A stretch of DNA of 64,000 bases from Cordia subcordata (GCA_028554755.1 JAPTOF010000007.1:16291001-16355000), one strand, 5' to 3'. Counted from the first letter of the stretch, positions 31,776 to 44,427 are shown. Notes: generated by a model from the sequence alone, not told the origin. Program-made: numbers and translations.

Positions 31776-34700
31776 ATATCTATGTATATAAAGTTAAAAT
31801 ACTATTGTCTTCTTCTTATCTTTTTAAGAAAGGAAATTAACAGTGATTTTTTTGCTTTGAACTACTTTCCAAACGCGAAAGTAAAAAAAAGCTCTTTGAT
31901 TTAGAATTTAAAAAATAAAAAGAAAATTTAATTTAGAAGTCTAAAAATACAGTATAATTCACAATTCTTTCTCATGATTAGAATGTAGAAATCTTAATAA
32001 AAAAAAAAGTACATTAGTACAATAGAATTTGGGATTTTTGAAATTGAAATTAGACTCCTTTTTCTTTTTCAATTTACAAGTAGAATTGGAAGAATTACCT
32101 ATTCAAAAAAATTGACCTTTGCAAAGCACAAGGTTTGAAATTACAAGTTGTAATATATATAAACTAGTATGTTGATCCGCGCGATGCCACGTGTTATTTG
32201 TTTTTATATTTTATGTCTTGTATAATTTAAATTAGAAGATAGTTTTATAAATTGAAGAGTTTAATAATATATTAAGATAGTTTTATAAATTGAAGAGTTT
32301 AATAATATATTAAACTTAACTTTTTAATCTAAATAAATATTCATGAGATTTAGAATAAAAAAGTTAAAAGTCCAGTTTCTTTCTATAATTTTTTTTTTGT
32401 CAACTATGTTAAAAGATTGAGATTAAATACTCAAAAAACTAAATAAAATACTGACAAATAAAAAAGCAACAATATCATGTTATCTAGCATCTCACCAATG
32501 TATTAAATAACGATAGAGAAAAGAAACGCTTGTCACGCGTATCAAATAAAAATGAAACACTCACATGGCACGCCAACCTCTTATAACTTAAAAGAATATT
32601 ATACTTGCTAATTTGAAAATATTAAAAAAATGGAGGGAAAAATACGAGTTCCATGTGATACAAAGGTTAAAAGTTGAAATATTAGCTTATCTTTTTAAAA
32701 AGTTTTTATCAATTTACCAACGATAAAAAAATGATTAACTCTTAAAAATAAATAAATATAAAAAATAAAGAAGCAATGATCAAGGAGTGCCATATGACAT
32801 CTTACTCAATTATTAAATGAAAAAAACTGAATTTTAACAATAAAAAAGGAAAAGGAAAAGAGGCATAACAAAATACTTTTAAAAAAATTAAAATGGTTGG
32901 AGGGGATGACATACTCAACCATTTATATATACATATAAGATTTATCGAATCAATGATCTTCGAAGAACCTATATATTAATTACCAACAAACATTGAAAAC
33001 AACAAGTGGTTGTTTGAGTTTCTAAACTAAATTAGAAAATGAGATTCAACTTGTTTTTGGCTACCAAGCATAAACCTAACCTTGTCTTGTTAGATGAGCT
33101 CATTAAGTTTAATTTTTTAACGTGAAGCTATTTCATAGTGATGTGAATCCAATGTTAGGCAAGGCTTCCTAATAACAAATAAAGTTGCTGTTGTTATAAC
33201 CAGTGTCTAACTTCCCACATTGATAGTTTAAGAAATAAATATTCAACTTAAAAACTTGAAGGTTAATGGTAATGTCCATGAGCTCTGTAAAGAGTTTGTA
33301 ACGCAAGTGGGGGCACTAATGTGTTAGAACATTGGATTAGTTCAGTTGGCACGACTTTTGTTGGCTAATCACTGGCCTGCTTGTTCCAAGCAACGAGTTG
33401 GGCCATGAGTCTCTTGCCAAGGCTTAGGCCTCATAGCTCCTAAAATAGAGGGTATAGCATTAGGCTGGTTTCATAGATTAGTATTCACCTCTTTCTTCTT
33501 GCAGTGGAAGAATAACCTGATCACTTATTGCACTTTACAATGGAAGGATAATGAGCTAGTGCCTCTTGAGCCCAATATTACCAGATGGATCAACCCTAAT
33601 CAAACCAACACTTTTTTATTGCTTGATATTTGCAACCTCAAGTCTCTTTTTTTTTTTTCTCTCTTTTTCATTTTCTATTTCTTTTTCTTTTTTTACTTTT
33701 TTTGTTAAGCCTTGCACTCCATATGATTGAACTCAGGACCTCATACCTAGGGAGATAGTTTCAACTACTTGAGCTATTCCTTAATTCCTCATTTTCTATT
33801 TCTTCCTATTTGTAATCTTAATTTTTTTTCTCTTTGTTATTTGTGACATCTAGGGATGATTCTATGAAAATGTCAGAGAGATTTAAATTAAAGTATACAA
33901 CTTCTGCTCAATATTATCTCAAGGATTGGCCCTCATAGAACCAACACTATTTTTATTTCTTAAAATTTGTAACCTTAATTTGTTTCCATTTTCATTTTTA
34001 TTTCTTATTATTTGTAACCATAATATTTTTATTTTTATTTGTCACCTCTAGAGATGATTTGTCAAAATATAGAAGTGATTTTAATTCAAAGTTAATGACT
34101 TGAGCCCAATAATACCAGATGGATTAGCCCCAATAGAACTAACACTTTTTAAATTTCTTAATATTTTTAATCTTAATTCTTTTCCTTTTTTATTTTTTAT
34201 TGGTTATTATTTGTAATGTTATTTTTTTTCTTTTTTATTTGTGACCTCTAGAGATGATTTTGTGAAAATATAAAAGTGACTTCTGTTCAAAGTCAACAAA
34301 AATTTAACAGAAAGCGTTCACCTTGAAAAGTATTAAGGACTTATAACATGAGATTTGTGAAAATACAAATTCATTTTGTATTTAAGTTTAATACTTTTTG
34401 ACAAATTAATTGTATACCCTTGCGAATTATAATTTGCAAGGGAAAAAAATTATGGGTTTTCAAGCATAAAAGAAGAGAAATCAAAGTAGCAATTAAATTA
34501 TAAATCAAATGAAGGCAAAAAGGAAAAAAATCTAAAGCTGTATCTATATCTATCTATGTAACATATATAAAGTCAATTTTTTTCCCTCTCTTTTGTTTGT
34601 AAAATGAATTAATAGTGATTTTGCATTTATCCCTACAAGCTTAAGACCCACAAGAGAATTTTCAATTTGAATTCTTCCAATTACAATTGCAAAAAAGGAG

Positions 34701-35013
34701 TTTTGAATTTAGAATTAAAATTAAAACTCAAAAAATTAACTTAGAATTCTAAAATTGTAATTTAGTTAACCTAAAAGCTCTAAGGATGTGACATAAGTAA
34801 ATGTAAGAAAGAGATGCTATCACAAGTTGTACAAGATGCAAAAAGTAATTAATTTGCATGTATAAAGGAAAACAAAATAAAAATATCAATTGCATTATAA
34901 ATCAAATGAAGAGAATGAGAAAAGAAAAATCATTATCTATCCTTGTATCTATGTATATAAAGTTTAAATACTATTATCTTCTTTTTTACTTTTTAATAAA
35001 AGATATTAACAGT

Positions 35014-35819
35014 TGATGTATCTTGGTTTGGCGTGTGTTTCTTTGTGCATTTTCTTATATTTTAGAGGTGCTTTGTGGTTATTTGGTAGCATTAGTGTGA
35101 TACTTATGTAGTAATTGTGCATATGTGGTGTTAACTATTTATATTTGAGTTTTGGGGTTAATGCTACATTAAAATGCTTATTTTTGTGCATTAAGTGAGA
35201 TAAAGGATGGAATCGAGCTTGATCAAGGATCATCGTTGTAGAATGAAGTGGTATAGGGTAAGGGGATAAAGGTCGGAAGCAAGAAGATTAAAGATTGAAA
35301 GCCAAAAGGGCAATTGGTTGACCTAAAGGAATTGCCAGTCAACCGGCCACCCTAGAAAGCAAGGAATTTTACCGGTCAAGCCACCCCCAAGAGTCGGTCA
35401 ACCAGCTACGTCAACCAACCAGAGAGCACCCATGTTGAGCTGGTCAAGTGAAGCGTTCTTGATCAACCAATAGCATGCAGAAGCTACTATAAAAGCTTGA
35501 TTTTTTGCAACATTTAAGGGGGAGAATCCACAGATTCTTCACACCCACTCTCTCACCCACAAAACCCTAACTCTCACCCACCTCACACATATTCACCCAT
35601 ACACATTAACACTTAGAATTAAGCACTTAGGTGGATCATATCACTTTGGATTGGACATATTTGCTAAAGTTTTGTAAAGATATTACAAGGATGAGAGGGA
35701 AGTTTTCTTATCTCCCTTTTATCCTTATTTATTCCATGTGTGAGTAGATCTTCTTAGGGTGATTAAAGCTCATATTATGGGTTAACCAATTACATTATTG
35801 TCATGGGAGTATTGATGGT
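35014..35819 (+). mobile_element. Solo LTR G, first part (Athila family)
   Basis: Starts TGATGTATCTTGG after the duplication ACAGT (35,009-35,013) in array unit 4. It has the family layout: a run of 'ggtca..accgg' motifs (35,320-35,470), a TATA box CTATAAAAGC (35,487-35,496) and a leader. At 35,819 it stops at 'gatggt' where a B-family LTR is inserted; its second part is the reverse complement of 40,755-42,029. The two parts together (without a MITE) give about 1.85 kb, the normal LTR length. Confidence 0.85.
35488..35494 (+). promoter_or_regulatory. TATA box of LTR G
   Basis: TATAAAA in the context AGCTACTATAAAAGCTTG, lying downstream of the 'ggtcaaccgg'-type motif cluster, as in the other LTRs of the window. 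Confidence 0.6.
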
Positions 35820-37383
35820 TGATACCGCTATTTGAGCACAAGCCTAAATAGCCCGCAAGTGCACGGGACGTGTGTAGTATAGTGTGTGCAAGTGCGGGGT
35901 CGAATCCACAGGGAGGCTACCTTAGTTTAGTCTCTATGTACTCGGGTGCCTTAAACTAGCCACGTGCGTGTGTGTACTTACTTTAGGATAGAAGGGAGCT
36001 CGGAAAAAGGAAAATAAAAACTAATCTATGGAGGAACTTAAGGGAACCAAACTAAGGAAGGAAACACTAATAAAGAAGAAGGGGACCTAGGGTGATTGCA
36101 TTGCAACAAGACTTGGGCTATGATAACAGATGATATCTATCTACGGCTCGGGACTTCTATTGCCGTTGTGTTGATCGAGGGCTCTCTTAACCAATACTAG
36201 TGGTTCAACCTGTTAGCTGGATTTAAAGCTAAGGGCCAATCCCTCCTAGCCTACGCAATCCGTTCTTAGAACGTGTCCTCTTGGCTAGATTTAAAGCCAA
36301 GGACTAGCACCTAAACACTACGTGACATTAAGGCTCAATTAACAAACACTAACGTGGGTGAGGGATACTCTAGTCTAGGTTAACTTATCCACTTGGTTGG
36401 ATTTAAAGCCAAGGACTAGCACCTAAACTCGATTAAGCATAGCATGTAACCTATTAGCTGGATTTAAAGCTAAAGCCTACTCTACTAAGCAAAGCCACGA
36501 GATTAAGCACAATCACATCACCCATATAAGTAGATAAGAGCATTTGAAGCACAAATAACACATGCATATTCACTTAGGCATTTTAACAAACACATAGACA
36601 TGTTTGATTTCCAATACATAGACATATTGAATCATGCCATAAATTTATGTAAATAAACATGTATTAAGAGCCAAAGATCTACACAAATCCATTATTCAAA
36701 GCCCTAATCTAATATACAACAACAATCAACTCTAAATCTAGCCTAATCTAGCAACATATTTACAAGAAATAGAGAAAGAACAAGAAGAACTTCCCTAAAT
36801 TCTTGCTTCCAAATCCGTACAAATCCTTCAAATCTTTGTTTAATGCTTCAATCCTAGCTTGGTATTGGGTTTAGATGGTGGTTTAGGGTGTTTTGTGAAG
36901 TGGGTAAAGGGTTAGGGTTTATTAGGATTTAAGAAATAAAAGTTCCTCCCCGAAAATGAGCTAAAACGAGCTTTTTATGGATTTCTTCAGCGCACAGCCG
37001 GTCGACCTAGCCGGTCGACCGGCTCCTCTTTCTTGCTCGACCGGCTTCAATCATTTATTCTCTGGACTGGCCGGTCGACCTTGACGGTCAACCAGCTCTT
37101 CTTTAAGTCGACCGGCTGGATCAGAATGATCTCTTCTTTATTTCTTTTCTTCCGGTCTTCATCCGTTAGCTCATTTCTTCCTCGCATAAGCTTGAACCCT
37201 TCCAAAACACTCCTAAAACATGGAATATAACACTTAGTATAGTATTTATGCACCTAAATACATTATGTACAAATATTAACAAATATGCATAAACTTTACA
37301 CTAAGCGCACTCAATTATACTCTAAACACCCTTAAATATGTATGCAAAAACTAGATGCAAACATGCACAAATTACACACATCA
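35820..37383 (-). mobile_element. Family-B LTR (B1), one of the two inversion partners
   Basis: 1,564 bp, TG...CA, in reverse orientation; aligns with 11,695-13,314. Its flanks do not match each other (ATGGT at 35,815-35,819, TGTCC at 37,384-37,388). Each instead matches, in reverse complement, a flank of the B element at 42,035-48,686. It therefore is a recombinant LTR formed by an inversion. It has four leader hairpins (36,213, 36,281, 36,393, 36,454), a GGTCGACC cluster (36,995-37,115) and a TATA-like element in the same places as other B LTRs. Confidence 0.92.
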
Positions 37384-38181
37384 TGTCCCTTTGAGGTGTC
37401 TTGTTGATTGTTGTGTTGAATGGAGACAATGAGGATGTATTTTAGTAGAAGTTTCTTAGGTGCAACGGTAAACCAAGTTTTGAGGAGAATCCTTGAAAAA
37501 ACTGTGGGATGTGAACAACTTTGGGAATGCACCTTGCTATTACCCCATGACTTTGATAAAATGTGGATGTACATTAAGGATTTCAATATGAGTGGCCCAC
37601 CTTGCATGGTGTTCTTTGGTATGCCTTTACCCTTCATGTTTGTTCCATTGTTATGTATTGAAAAAGATTTTGAAAAAATGAAAAAAATAGAAAAGAATTG
37701 AAAAAATGAGAAAAAAAGTAAAAAAAATTGAAAAAGAAGTGAAAAGGAGAAAAAGTTAAAAAGGCAAGAAAAAATTGTGAAGTGTTGAATAAATGTCCAA
37801 TCCTTCAAGTTGTTCTTTTATTGTTTCCTTGTATTGTTGAATAAGCTCCTTTTTTTTTGCCTTAATAAATCACGTTGTAGTGGGAATTGAGGAAGTTAAG
37901 TATTTTCTTTTTCTTTGTTCCATTGTAAAGGGCGAAAGGGTGTGTTGGAGGGGTCGTGATAATAGAGCGAGCACGAAATATCAATGCCGAGCCGTGTGCA
38001 TTTGTTATGTGTCTTAGTAGTGTGATGGCTTAAACATGCTTGGTGTGTTTTTGAGGGAGTGAAGCCCTTTGTGATTGTGAGGAGATTGAGTCAATGCAAT
38101 CGATAATCTTTTGAAAAGCATGAGGGCATGTTCTTAAGTTAGTCTTGCATGGGGACAAGTAAGAGATAGGTTTGCGGGTGT
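37384..38181 (+). other. 3' untranslated region and polypurine tract of Athila fragment D1 (inverted)
   Basis: Matches the non-coding 3' regions of A and B: 'gagaatccttgaaaaaactgtggg' (37,480-37,510) corresponds to 46,490-46,520 of B. It ends with GGGGACAAGTAAGAGATAGG and TTTGCGGGTGT, a decayed copy of the hairpin-plus-polypurine module, followed by TGAAGTGAT, a truncated LTR start. When the inversion is undone this segment joins 48,692 onward and completes D1. The open frames in it (both strands) are not proteins. Confidence 0.7.
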
Positions 38182-38208
38182 TGAAGTGATAATTTTTTTA
38201 GACCTATT

Positions 38209-38406
38209 TTAGTGATTTTTGGAATTAAATATACATTTATTTAAAATATTTAATTGCCAAGGAAAGAAACAAATTTTAAGAGGTAGCGTGCGGTGCCAAA
38301 TATGTTTAAACATGAAAAAGTTACTCATCTGCCGAACCAGTTTCGAAGCTGACTTAACTCTATTTGCCATAAGCTTCCAATATGGCTGATCATGAAACTG
38401 TCCCAA
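38209..38406 (-). pseudogene. Fragment of a LINE zf-RVT region
   Basis: 65 codons on the minus strand include FKHIWHRTLPLKICFFPWQL and NKCIF, resembling the zf-RVT zinc-binding segment at the end of plant LINE reverse transcriptases (pattern W-x-LPLKIKFFLW). It interrupts the tail of array unit 4 (junction near 38,406). No tail or duplication was found. Confidence 0.55.
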
Positions 38407-39654
38407 AACATTTTAAACTTAAATACAAAATGAATTTTATATTTTATAAATGTCACGTTATAAATTCTTAATACTTTTCAAGGTGAATTGTCTCTGTTAA
38501 ATGTTCATTAACTTTGAACATAAGTCACTTTTATATTTTCATAAGAGGTCACAAATAAAAAAAGAAAAAAACAATGATACAATAATAAAAATAAAAAATG
38601 AAAAAGGAAAAGAATTAAGGTTAAAAATATTAAGAAATAAAAAAAGTGTTGGTTCTATTGAGGCCAATCCTTGTGGTATTATTGGGTTCAAGTCATTAAC
38701 TTTGAATTGAAATCACTATTATATTTTCACAAAATTATCTCTAGAGGTTACAAAAAAAAAATTATGGTTACTAATATTAAGAAAATAAAAAAGGAAAAAG
38801 GAAAAAAAGCTTAAGGTTACAAATATTATGAAATAAGCAAATTGTTGTATCTATGAGGGCCAATCCTTGAGGTAATACTGGGCATAGGTTGTAAACTTTG
38901 AATTGAAATCACTTTTATATTTTCACAGACCCATCTCCAAATGTCACAAATAACGAAGGAAAACGATTAAGATTAAAAATAAAAAGAAATAGAAAATCAA
39001 AAAGAGAAAAAAATTGAGGTTACAAATATAAAAAAATAAAAAAGTGTTGGTTCTGTTAGGGTCAATCCATCAGATAATTTTAGGCTCAAAAGGCACCAAC
39101 CCGTTATCTGTCCAATGTAAGGTGCAATAGGTGATCAGGTTATCCTTCCAATGCAAGGAGCAAGAGGTGAACGTTGCTCTGTGAAACCAACCTAACGCAG
39201 TGCCCTCTATTTTAGGAGCCACGAGGCCTAAGCCTTTGTAGGAGACTCATGGCCCAACTCATTGCTTGGAACGGGTAGGCTAGTGGTCAGCCAACCAAAG
39301 CCCTACCATCTAGATTGATCCAATTTTCCAAGACATTAATGCCCCCACTTGAGTTACAAGCTCTCGTTACAGAGCTCAACAAACATTACCATTAACGTTC
39401 AAGTTCTTAAGTTGAATATTTATTTCTAAAACTATCAATGTGGGAAGTTAGATATTGATTATAACAACAACAACTTTATTTGTGATTAGGGAACTTTGCC
39501 TAACATTTGGATTCACAACATTGTGAAATAGCTTTACGCAAACAAATTAAACTTAACAAGCTCATCTATCAAGACAAGGTTATGTATATGCTTGGTAGCA
39601 AAAAACAAGTCGAATCTCATTCTCTAATTCAGTTTAGAAACTCAAAGAACTATG

Positions 39655-39693
<39 letters not shown>

Positions 39694-40754
39694 TTATGTC
39701 ACTCCCTGAACCATTTTAATTTTTTTTTAAAAATATTCTATTGTGTCTCTTTTTCTTTTCCATTTTATTGTTAAAATGAATGTTTATTCACTTTTTATTG
39801 AATAATTGAGTAAGATGCCATGTGACACTCCTTGATCATTGCTTCTTTATTTTTCTATATTTTATTTATTTTTAAATGTTAATCATTTTTTTGTCATTGA
39901 TAAATTGATAAAAACTTTTTAAAAAAGGTAAACTAATCTTTTAACTTTTTAACCTTAGTGCCGCATGGAACTCGTATTTTTTCCTTCATTTTTCAATATT
40001 CTCAAATTGGTAAGTATAATATTCTTTTAAGTTTGAAGGGTTTGGGATGCCATGTGATTGTTTCATTTTTATTTGCTATGTGTGACAAGCATTTCTTTTT
40101 TTTATTGTTATTTAATACATTGGTGAGATGCCATGTGACATGATATGTTTACTTCTTTATCTTTCAGTATTTTATTTATTTTTTGAGTTATTCTTTTCAA
40201 TTTTTTAACAGATTTGACAAAAAATATTATAGACAAATTAATTTCTAGACATTTAACCTTTTTATTCAAAAACTCAGGAATATTTTATTAGATAAAAAAA
40301 TTAAGTTTAATTTATTATTAAACTCTTCAATTATAAACTTATCTACAAAATTTAAATTACACAAGAAATAAAATATAAAAAAAATATAACACCTGGTCAA
40401 CATACTATTTTTTATATATTTTACAACTTGTAATTTCAAACCTCGTGCTTCGAAGTTCAAACAAGTCAATTTTTTTCAATAGATAACTCTTCCAACTCCA
40501 CTTCTAAATTTAAAAAGAAAAAAGAGTCTAATTCTAATTTCAAAAATTTCAAATTCTATTGTACTAATGTACTTTTTGTTTCTTTCATTAAAATTTCTAA
40601 ATTCTAATCATGGGAAAGAATTATATTCTACAAATAAAATTATATTATATTTTTAGACTTCTCAATTAAATTTTATTTTTACTTTTAAATTCGGAATTAA
40701 AAACCTTTTTTATTTTTGTATTTGGAAAATAGTTCAAAGTGAAAAAATCAATGT
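38406..40754 (-). repeat. Remainder of array unit 4, inverted
   Basis: Read as reverse complement it continues unit 4 exactly where solo LTR G interrupted it at 35,013: 'acattgattttttcactttgaac', then the microsatellite position, the Helitron-like segment, the 'cccacatcgatag'-type block (39,400-39,460), three subrepeats and the unit tail. With 34,633-35,013 it makes about 2.7 kb of one unit. The TA microsatellite at 39,657-39,692 lies at the end of the Helitron-like segment. Confidence 0.88.
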
Positions 40755-42029
40755 TGATGCGATTTTTTAATACAACCTAAAATAGCCCCCAGCGCATAGG
40801 TCGTGTGTAGTGTAGTGTGTGCGAGTGCGACGTCATGTCCATGAGGAGGCTACAACGGGGAAGGACTTTTAAGAAGTGTGCTCTAAGGAGCTTCCTAAAC
40901 AATAGCCTAAATTACAATCTTTTATGATTTTTGGATTAAATAGAGATCTAGGGGAAAGGGCATTTAAACTAAACACTAAACTAAAGAAATAGAGTGGAAT
41001 GGGAAAAAGGGAATGCAAGCAACTAAGGGGAACACTAATGGAATGGGGATTATTGTGATTTCTGCTTGATTATGGGTAACTTAATATGTTCTTACTAAGG
41101 TATTAATTGATGGGTTATATCTTAAGGATTGCTCTTTACTAGGGTCCTACTTAGGGCCTGTTTGGATTGGCTTTTTTCAAAAGCGCTTTTTTTAATAACT
41201 TTTGAAAATAGCTTTTTTTTAGAAGCTGAAAATTCTAACTTCTAAAAAAAACTGTATTTGAGCTTTTTTTAGAGTTTTAACTTTTTTGGAAGCCAAATCA
41301 AATAGTTATTGCAAATTTAATGTAACTTTTTCCCGAAAAAAAGTACGTTTACCTGGAAAAAAGCCAATCCAAACAGGCCCTTGGTTACCTTATTATCTAC
41401 TAGGCCTCAGTGCGAGTCTATCCCTAAACGACGTCTACCTAGATGTGGTCTTTATGACCTAGGGTTTTAGGGCTAACTAACTAATCTCGTAGGTGACTTA
41501 GATTGACCCTACCTTAGTGACTAAATCGTTGGCTGGGTTTAAAGCCAAAACCTAGTCAATCTAAGGTCAACTAGTCCTAATCAGAAACCTATTGGCTGGG
41601 TTTAAAGCCAAAGGAGGCTCAATCTAGGGCTAGTCTTTAATTAGGCTCCATTAATCAATCATCACTTTAGCGGTTTAAACAATTAAGCACACATTGTAAG
41701 CATGGCATTCATGAATACATAGACATATTCAACTACTAAACACATAGGCATGTTTTAGATTACACCATATGCATTGATTCCCAACATGTATGCTATTAAA
41801 GACATATTTGATACTAAGGCATGTAAACACACACATAGACATATATGAATGTATTACCTACTTCATGGATTTATCATATAAACACATAGACATGCTCACA
41901 CAATGATTAAGAAGTGATTAATAGCAAATAACTTCAATATATACATGCTAATCACTTAGGCATATTACCAAATACATAGACATGTAAGAAAATAGCCATT
42001 GAAACCATAAAATCAATGCATATATATTA
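40755..42029 (-). mobile_element. Solo LTR G, second part, inverted, with a MITE
   Basis: Minus-strand LTR ending CGCATCA at 40,755, beside AATGT (40,750-40,754), the reverse complement of the ACAGT duplication with one change. It begins at TTAATATATATGC where the first part (35,014-35,819) left off. Two leader hairpins with a G in the loop side (41,529 and 41,589 regions) and repeated 'acatagacat' motifs are present. A MITE lies at 41,154-41,380. Confidence 0.85.
41154..41380. mobile_element. MITE with perfect 25-bp terminal inverted repeats
   Basis: 227 bp, starting GGGCCTGTTTGGATTGGC and ending with its exact reverse complement for about 25 bases; interior AT-rich ('gctttttttagaagctgaaaattc') and partly palindromic. 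Flanks are TTA on the left and TTG on the right, an imperfect 3-bp duplication fitting PIF/Harbinger-Tourist insertion preference. No coding capacity. Confidence 0.85.
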
Positions 42030-42034
42030 ACCAT

Positions 42035-43534
42035 TTGTGCATGTTTGCATCTAGTTTTTGCATGCATATTTAAGGGTGTTTAGAGTATAATTGAGTGCGC
42101 TTAGTATAAAGTTTATGCATATTTGTTAATATTTGTACATAATGTATTTAGGTGCATAAATACTATACTAAGTGTTATATTCCATGTTTTAGGAGTGTTT
42201 TGGAAGGGTTCAAGCTTATGCGAGGAAGAAATGAGCTAACGGATGAAGATCGGAAGAAAAGAAATAAAGAAGAGATCATTCTGATCCAGCCGGTCGACTG
42301 GCCAGTCCAGAGAATAAATGATTGAAGCCGGTCGAGCAAGAAAGAGGAGCCGGTCCTGTGCGCTGAAGAAATCCATAAAAAGCTCGTTTCAGCTCATTTT
42401 CGGGGAGGAACTTTTATTTCTTAAATCCTAATAAACCCTAACCCTTTACCCACTTCACAAAACACCCTAAACCACCATCTAAACCCAACACCAAGCTAGG
42501 ATTGAAGCATTAAACAAAGATTTGAAGGATTTGTACGGATTTGGAAGTAAGAATTTAGGGAAGTTCTTCTTGTTCTTTCTCTATTTCTTGTAAATATGTT
42601 GCTAGATTAGGCTAGATTTAGGGTTGATTGTTGTTGTATATTAGATTAGGGCTTTGAATAATGGATTTGTGTAGATCTTTGGCTCTTAATACATGTTTAT
42701 TTACATAAATTTATGGCATGATTCAATATGTCTATGTATTGGAAATCAAACATGTCTATGCGTTTGTTAAAATGCCTAAGTGAATATGCATGTGTTATTT
42801 GTGCTTCAAATGCTTTTATCTACTTATATGGGTGATGTGATTGTGCTTAATCTCGTGGCTTTGCTTAGTAGAGTAGGCTTTAGCTTTAAATCCAGCTAAT
42901 AGGTTACATGCTATGCTTAGTCGAGTTTAGGTGCTAGTCCTTGGCTTTAAATCTAGCCAAGTGGATAAGTTAACCTAGACTAGAGTATCCCTCACCCACG
43001 TTAGTGTTGGTTAATTGAGCCTTAATGTCACGTAGTGTTTAGGTGCTAAGTCCTTGGCTTTAAATCCAGCCAAGAGGATAAGTTCTAAGCACGGATTGCA
43101 TAGGCTAGGAGGGATTGGCCCTTAGCTTTAAATCCAGCTAACGGGTTGAACCACTAGTATTGGTTAAGAGAGCCCCCGATCAACACAACGGCAATAGAAG
43201 TCCCGAGCCTTAGATAGACATCATCTGTTATCATAGCCCAAGTCTTGTTGCAATGCAATCGCCCTAGGTCCCCTTCTTCTTTATTAGTGTTTCCTTCCTT
43301 AGTTTGGTTCCTTTAAGTTCCTCCATAGATTAGTTTTTATTTTCCTTTTTCCGAGCTCCCTTTCATCCTAAAGTAAGTACACACACGCACGTGGCTAGTT
43401 TAAGGCACCCGAGCATATAGAGACTAAACTAAGGTAGCCTCCCTGTGGATTCGACCCCGCACTTGCCTACACTGTACTATACACGTCCCGTGTACTTGCG
43501 GGCTATTTAGGCTTGTGCTCAAATAACGATATCA
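42035..43534 (+). repeat. 5' LTR of element B (recombinant, first 12-13 bases lost)
   Basis: Aligns with 47,209-48,686 from 'ttgtgcatgtttgc' on; the expected start TGATGTGTGT is missing at the junction with ACCAT (42,030-42,034). A short GGTCGAC cluster (42,288-42,355), the TATA-like CCATAAAAAGC (near 42,372), four leader hairpins (42,880-43,145) and the end GATATCA are present. It is the second partner of the inversion. Confidence 0.9.
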
Positions 43535-43540
43535 AGTTTT

Positions 43541-43558
43541 TGGCACCGTTGCCGCGGA
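43541..43558 (+). promoter_or_regulatory. Primer-binding site for tRNA-Asp, element B
   Basis: TGGCACCGTTGCCGCGGA lies six bases after the 5' LTR and pairs with the 3' end of tRNA-Asp except for two positions. Same primer as A. Confidence 0.85.
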
Positions 43559-43731
43559 GGCACGGTATTGGTTCTTTGTGTGTTTTTGTGTTTGCGATTG
43601 GTTGCTTTTGTGTGCACTATCTTTACTTGCTTTCCATTTTTTTTAAAAAAAAATTAGAAAAAAATTTTTCTCGAAAAAAAAATTAAAAAAAAGTTTGATT
43701 GTGAAGGGGTTTTACTTGTGATTCATTGAAT
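43559..43731 (+). other. Untranslated leader of element B
   Basis: After 'ggcacggtattgg', shared with A beyond the primer site, the leader is thymine- and adenine-rich with an A-tract/T-tract region at 43,640-43,695. No frame is open through it. Confidence 0.6.
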
Positions 43732-44427
43732 ATGATCGATCCTAATGCTTCTTAGTGGTCACTTATATCCTCTTCCCCACCACCCGAACGTGTCCCTTAT
43801 ACATGTCGTTTGTGTGGAAGTTTCATGCATCCTACAGTTTTTTATCCCCACGAGAATTCCCCACCTAGGGTTAGTGCTACTAATGACCCCTATAGTCATG
43901 CAACATCTCATGCATCTTCATTTAGTAATCATGACTATAGGGATGCATATTCTTGTTATTGCAATCATTGTGGAAGCCGTGCTCATTTTCCTAGTGCTTG
44001 TCCCACCTTCCACCCTCATTCCCGATTGCATGCAATGCTCTATGCCCCTAGCAATCATATGCCCATGCATGCATCTACATCTAGCTATCATGATTCTAGG
44101 GAGCAACATCATGCATTTTCACAATGGGGTCAAGATGACTCTTTATTCCATTCACCTTCTAGTTTCGATTGTCCACCTCCAACACCTTCTTTTTCCACCC
44201 ATTCCTCTCCTGAGTTTTTTTATCGTTATGTGCAAAATGATTTTCAAAATGACTACCTTTTTCACTCGGTTGAGCCTTCTTCTTTTAGGTTTTCTTCTCA
44301 AGAGGAAACACTTGACTATCTCTTATCCCTCATCCAATCTAACCAAGAACAACTTAAGAGTTTGAAGCGAGACACCAAATCTTTTGGTCTGTCCTTGGAG
44401 AGAGTGGTTGAGAGTGTGCAATCATGA
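43732..44427 (+). CDS. Element B ORF1: cysteine/histidine protein with zinc-knuckle motif
   Basis: Probable start ATG at 43,732, with one in-frame TAG at 43,753-43,755 and an uninterrupted frame from there to 44,427 (about 222 codons). It contains YTCRLCGSFMHP, an incomplete knuckle, and CYCNHCGSRAHFPSACP, which fits C-x2-C-x4-H-x4-C exactly. The remainder is rich in H, S, P, F and Y. A C-terminal segment (EETLDYLLSLIQSNQEQLKSL) is probably helical. The knuckle resembles that near the end of Athila Gag (compare CALCSESSHETIAYP in A), so ORF1 may be a shortened RNA-binding Gag derivative. No capsid domain is recognisable. The stop overlaps the next start as ATGA. Confidence 0.65.

Larger units (their letters stand above)
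24246..35013. repeat. Head-to-tail array of 3.15-3.4 kb AT-rich units
   Basis: The unit start 'ctacaaacttaagaccca' recurs at 24,246, 27,446, 30,867 and 34,633, giving unit lengths 3,200, 3,421 and 3,766 (3,146 without a 620-bp LINE insertion and its duplication). Each unit has in order: an AT-rich 5' part, a (TA/CA)n microsatellite, a segment opening 'actagtatgttga', a mid segment, a 'cttcccacatcgatag' block, three 190-200 bp subrepeats and a purine/pyrimidine tail. Unit 4 is broken by solo LTR G at 35,013; its remainder lies inverted at 38,406-40,754. No coding frame is shared by the units. Confidence 0.9.

Noticed and set aside
37332..37808. 158-codon open frame rich in F and S, minus strand
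   Set aside because: Antisense of the Athila 3' non-coding region; low-complexity SFFQFF runs come from A-rich sequence; not conserved in A or B.
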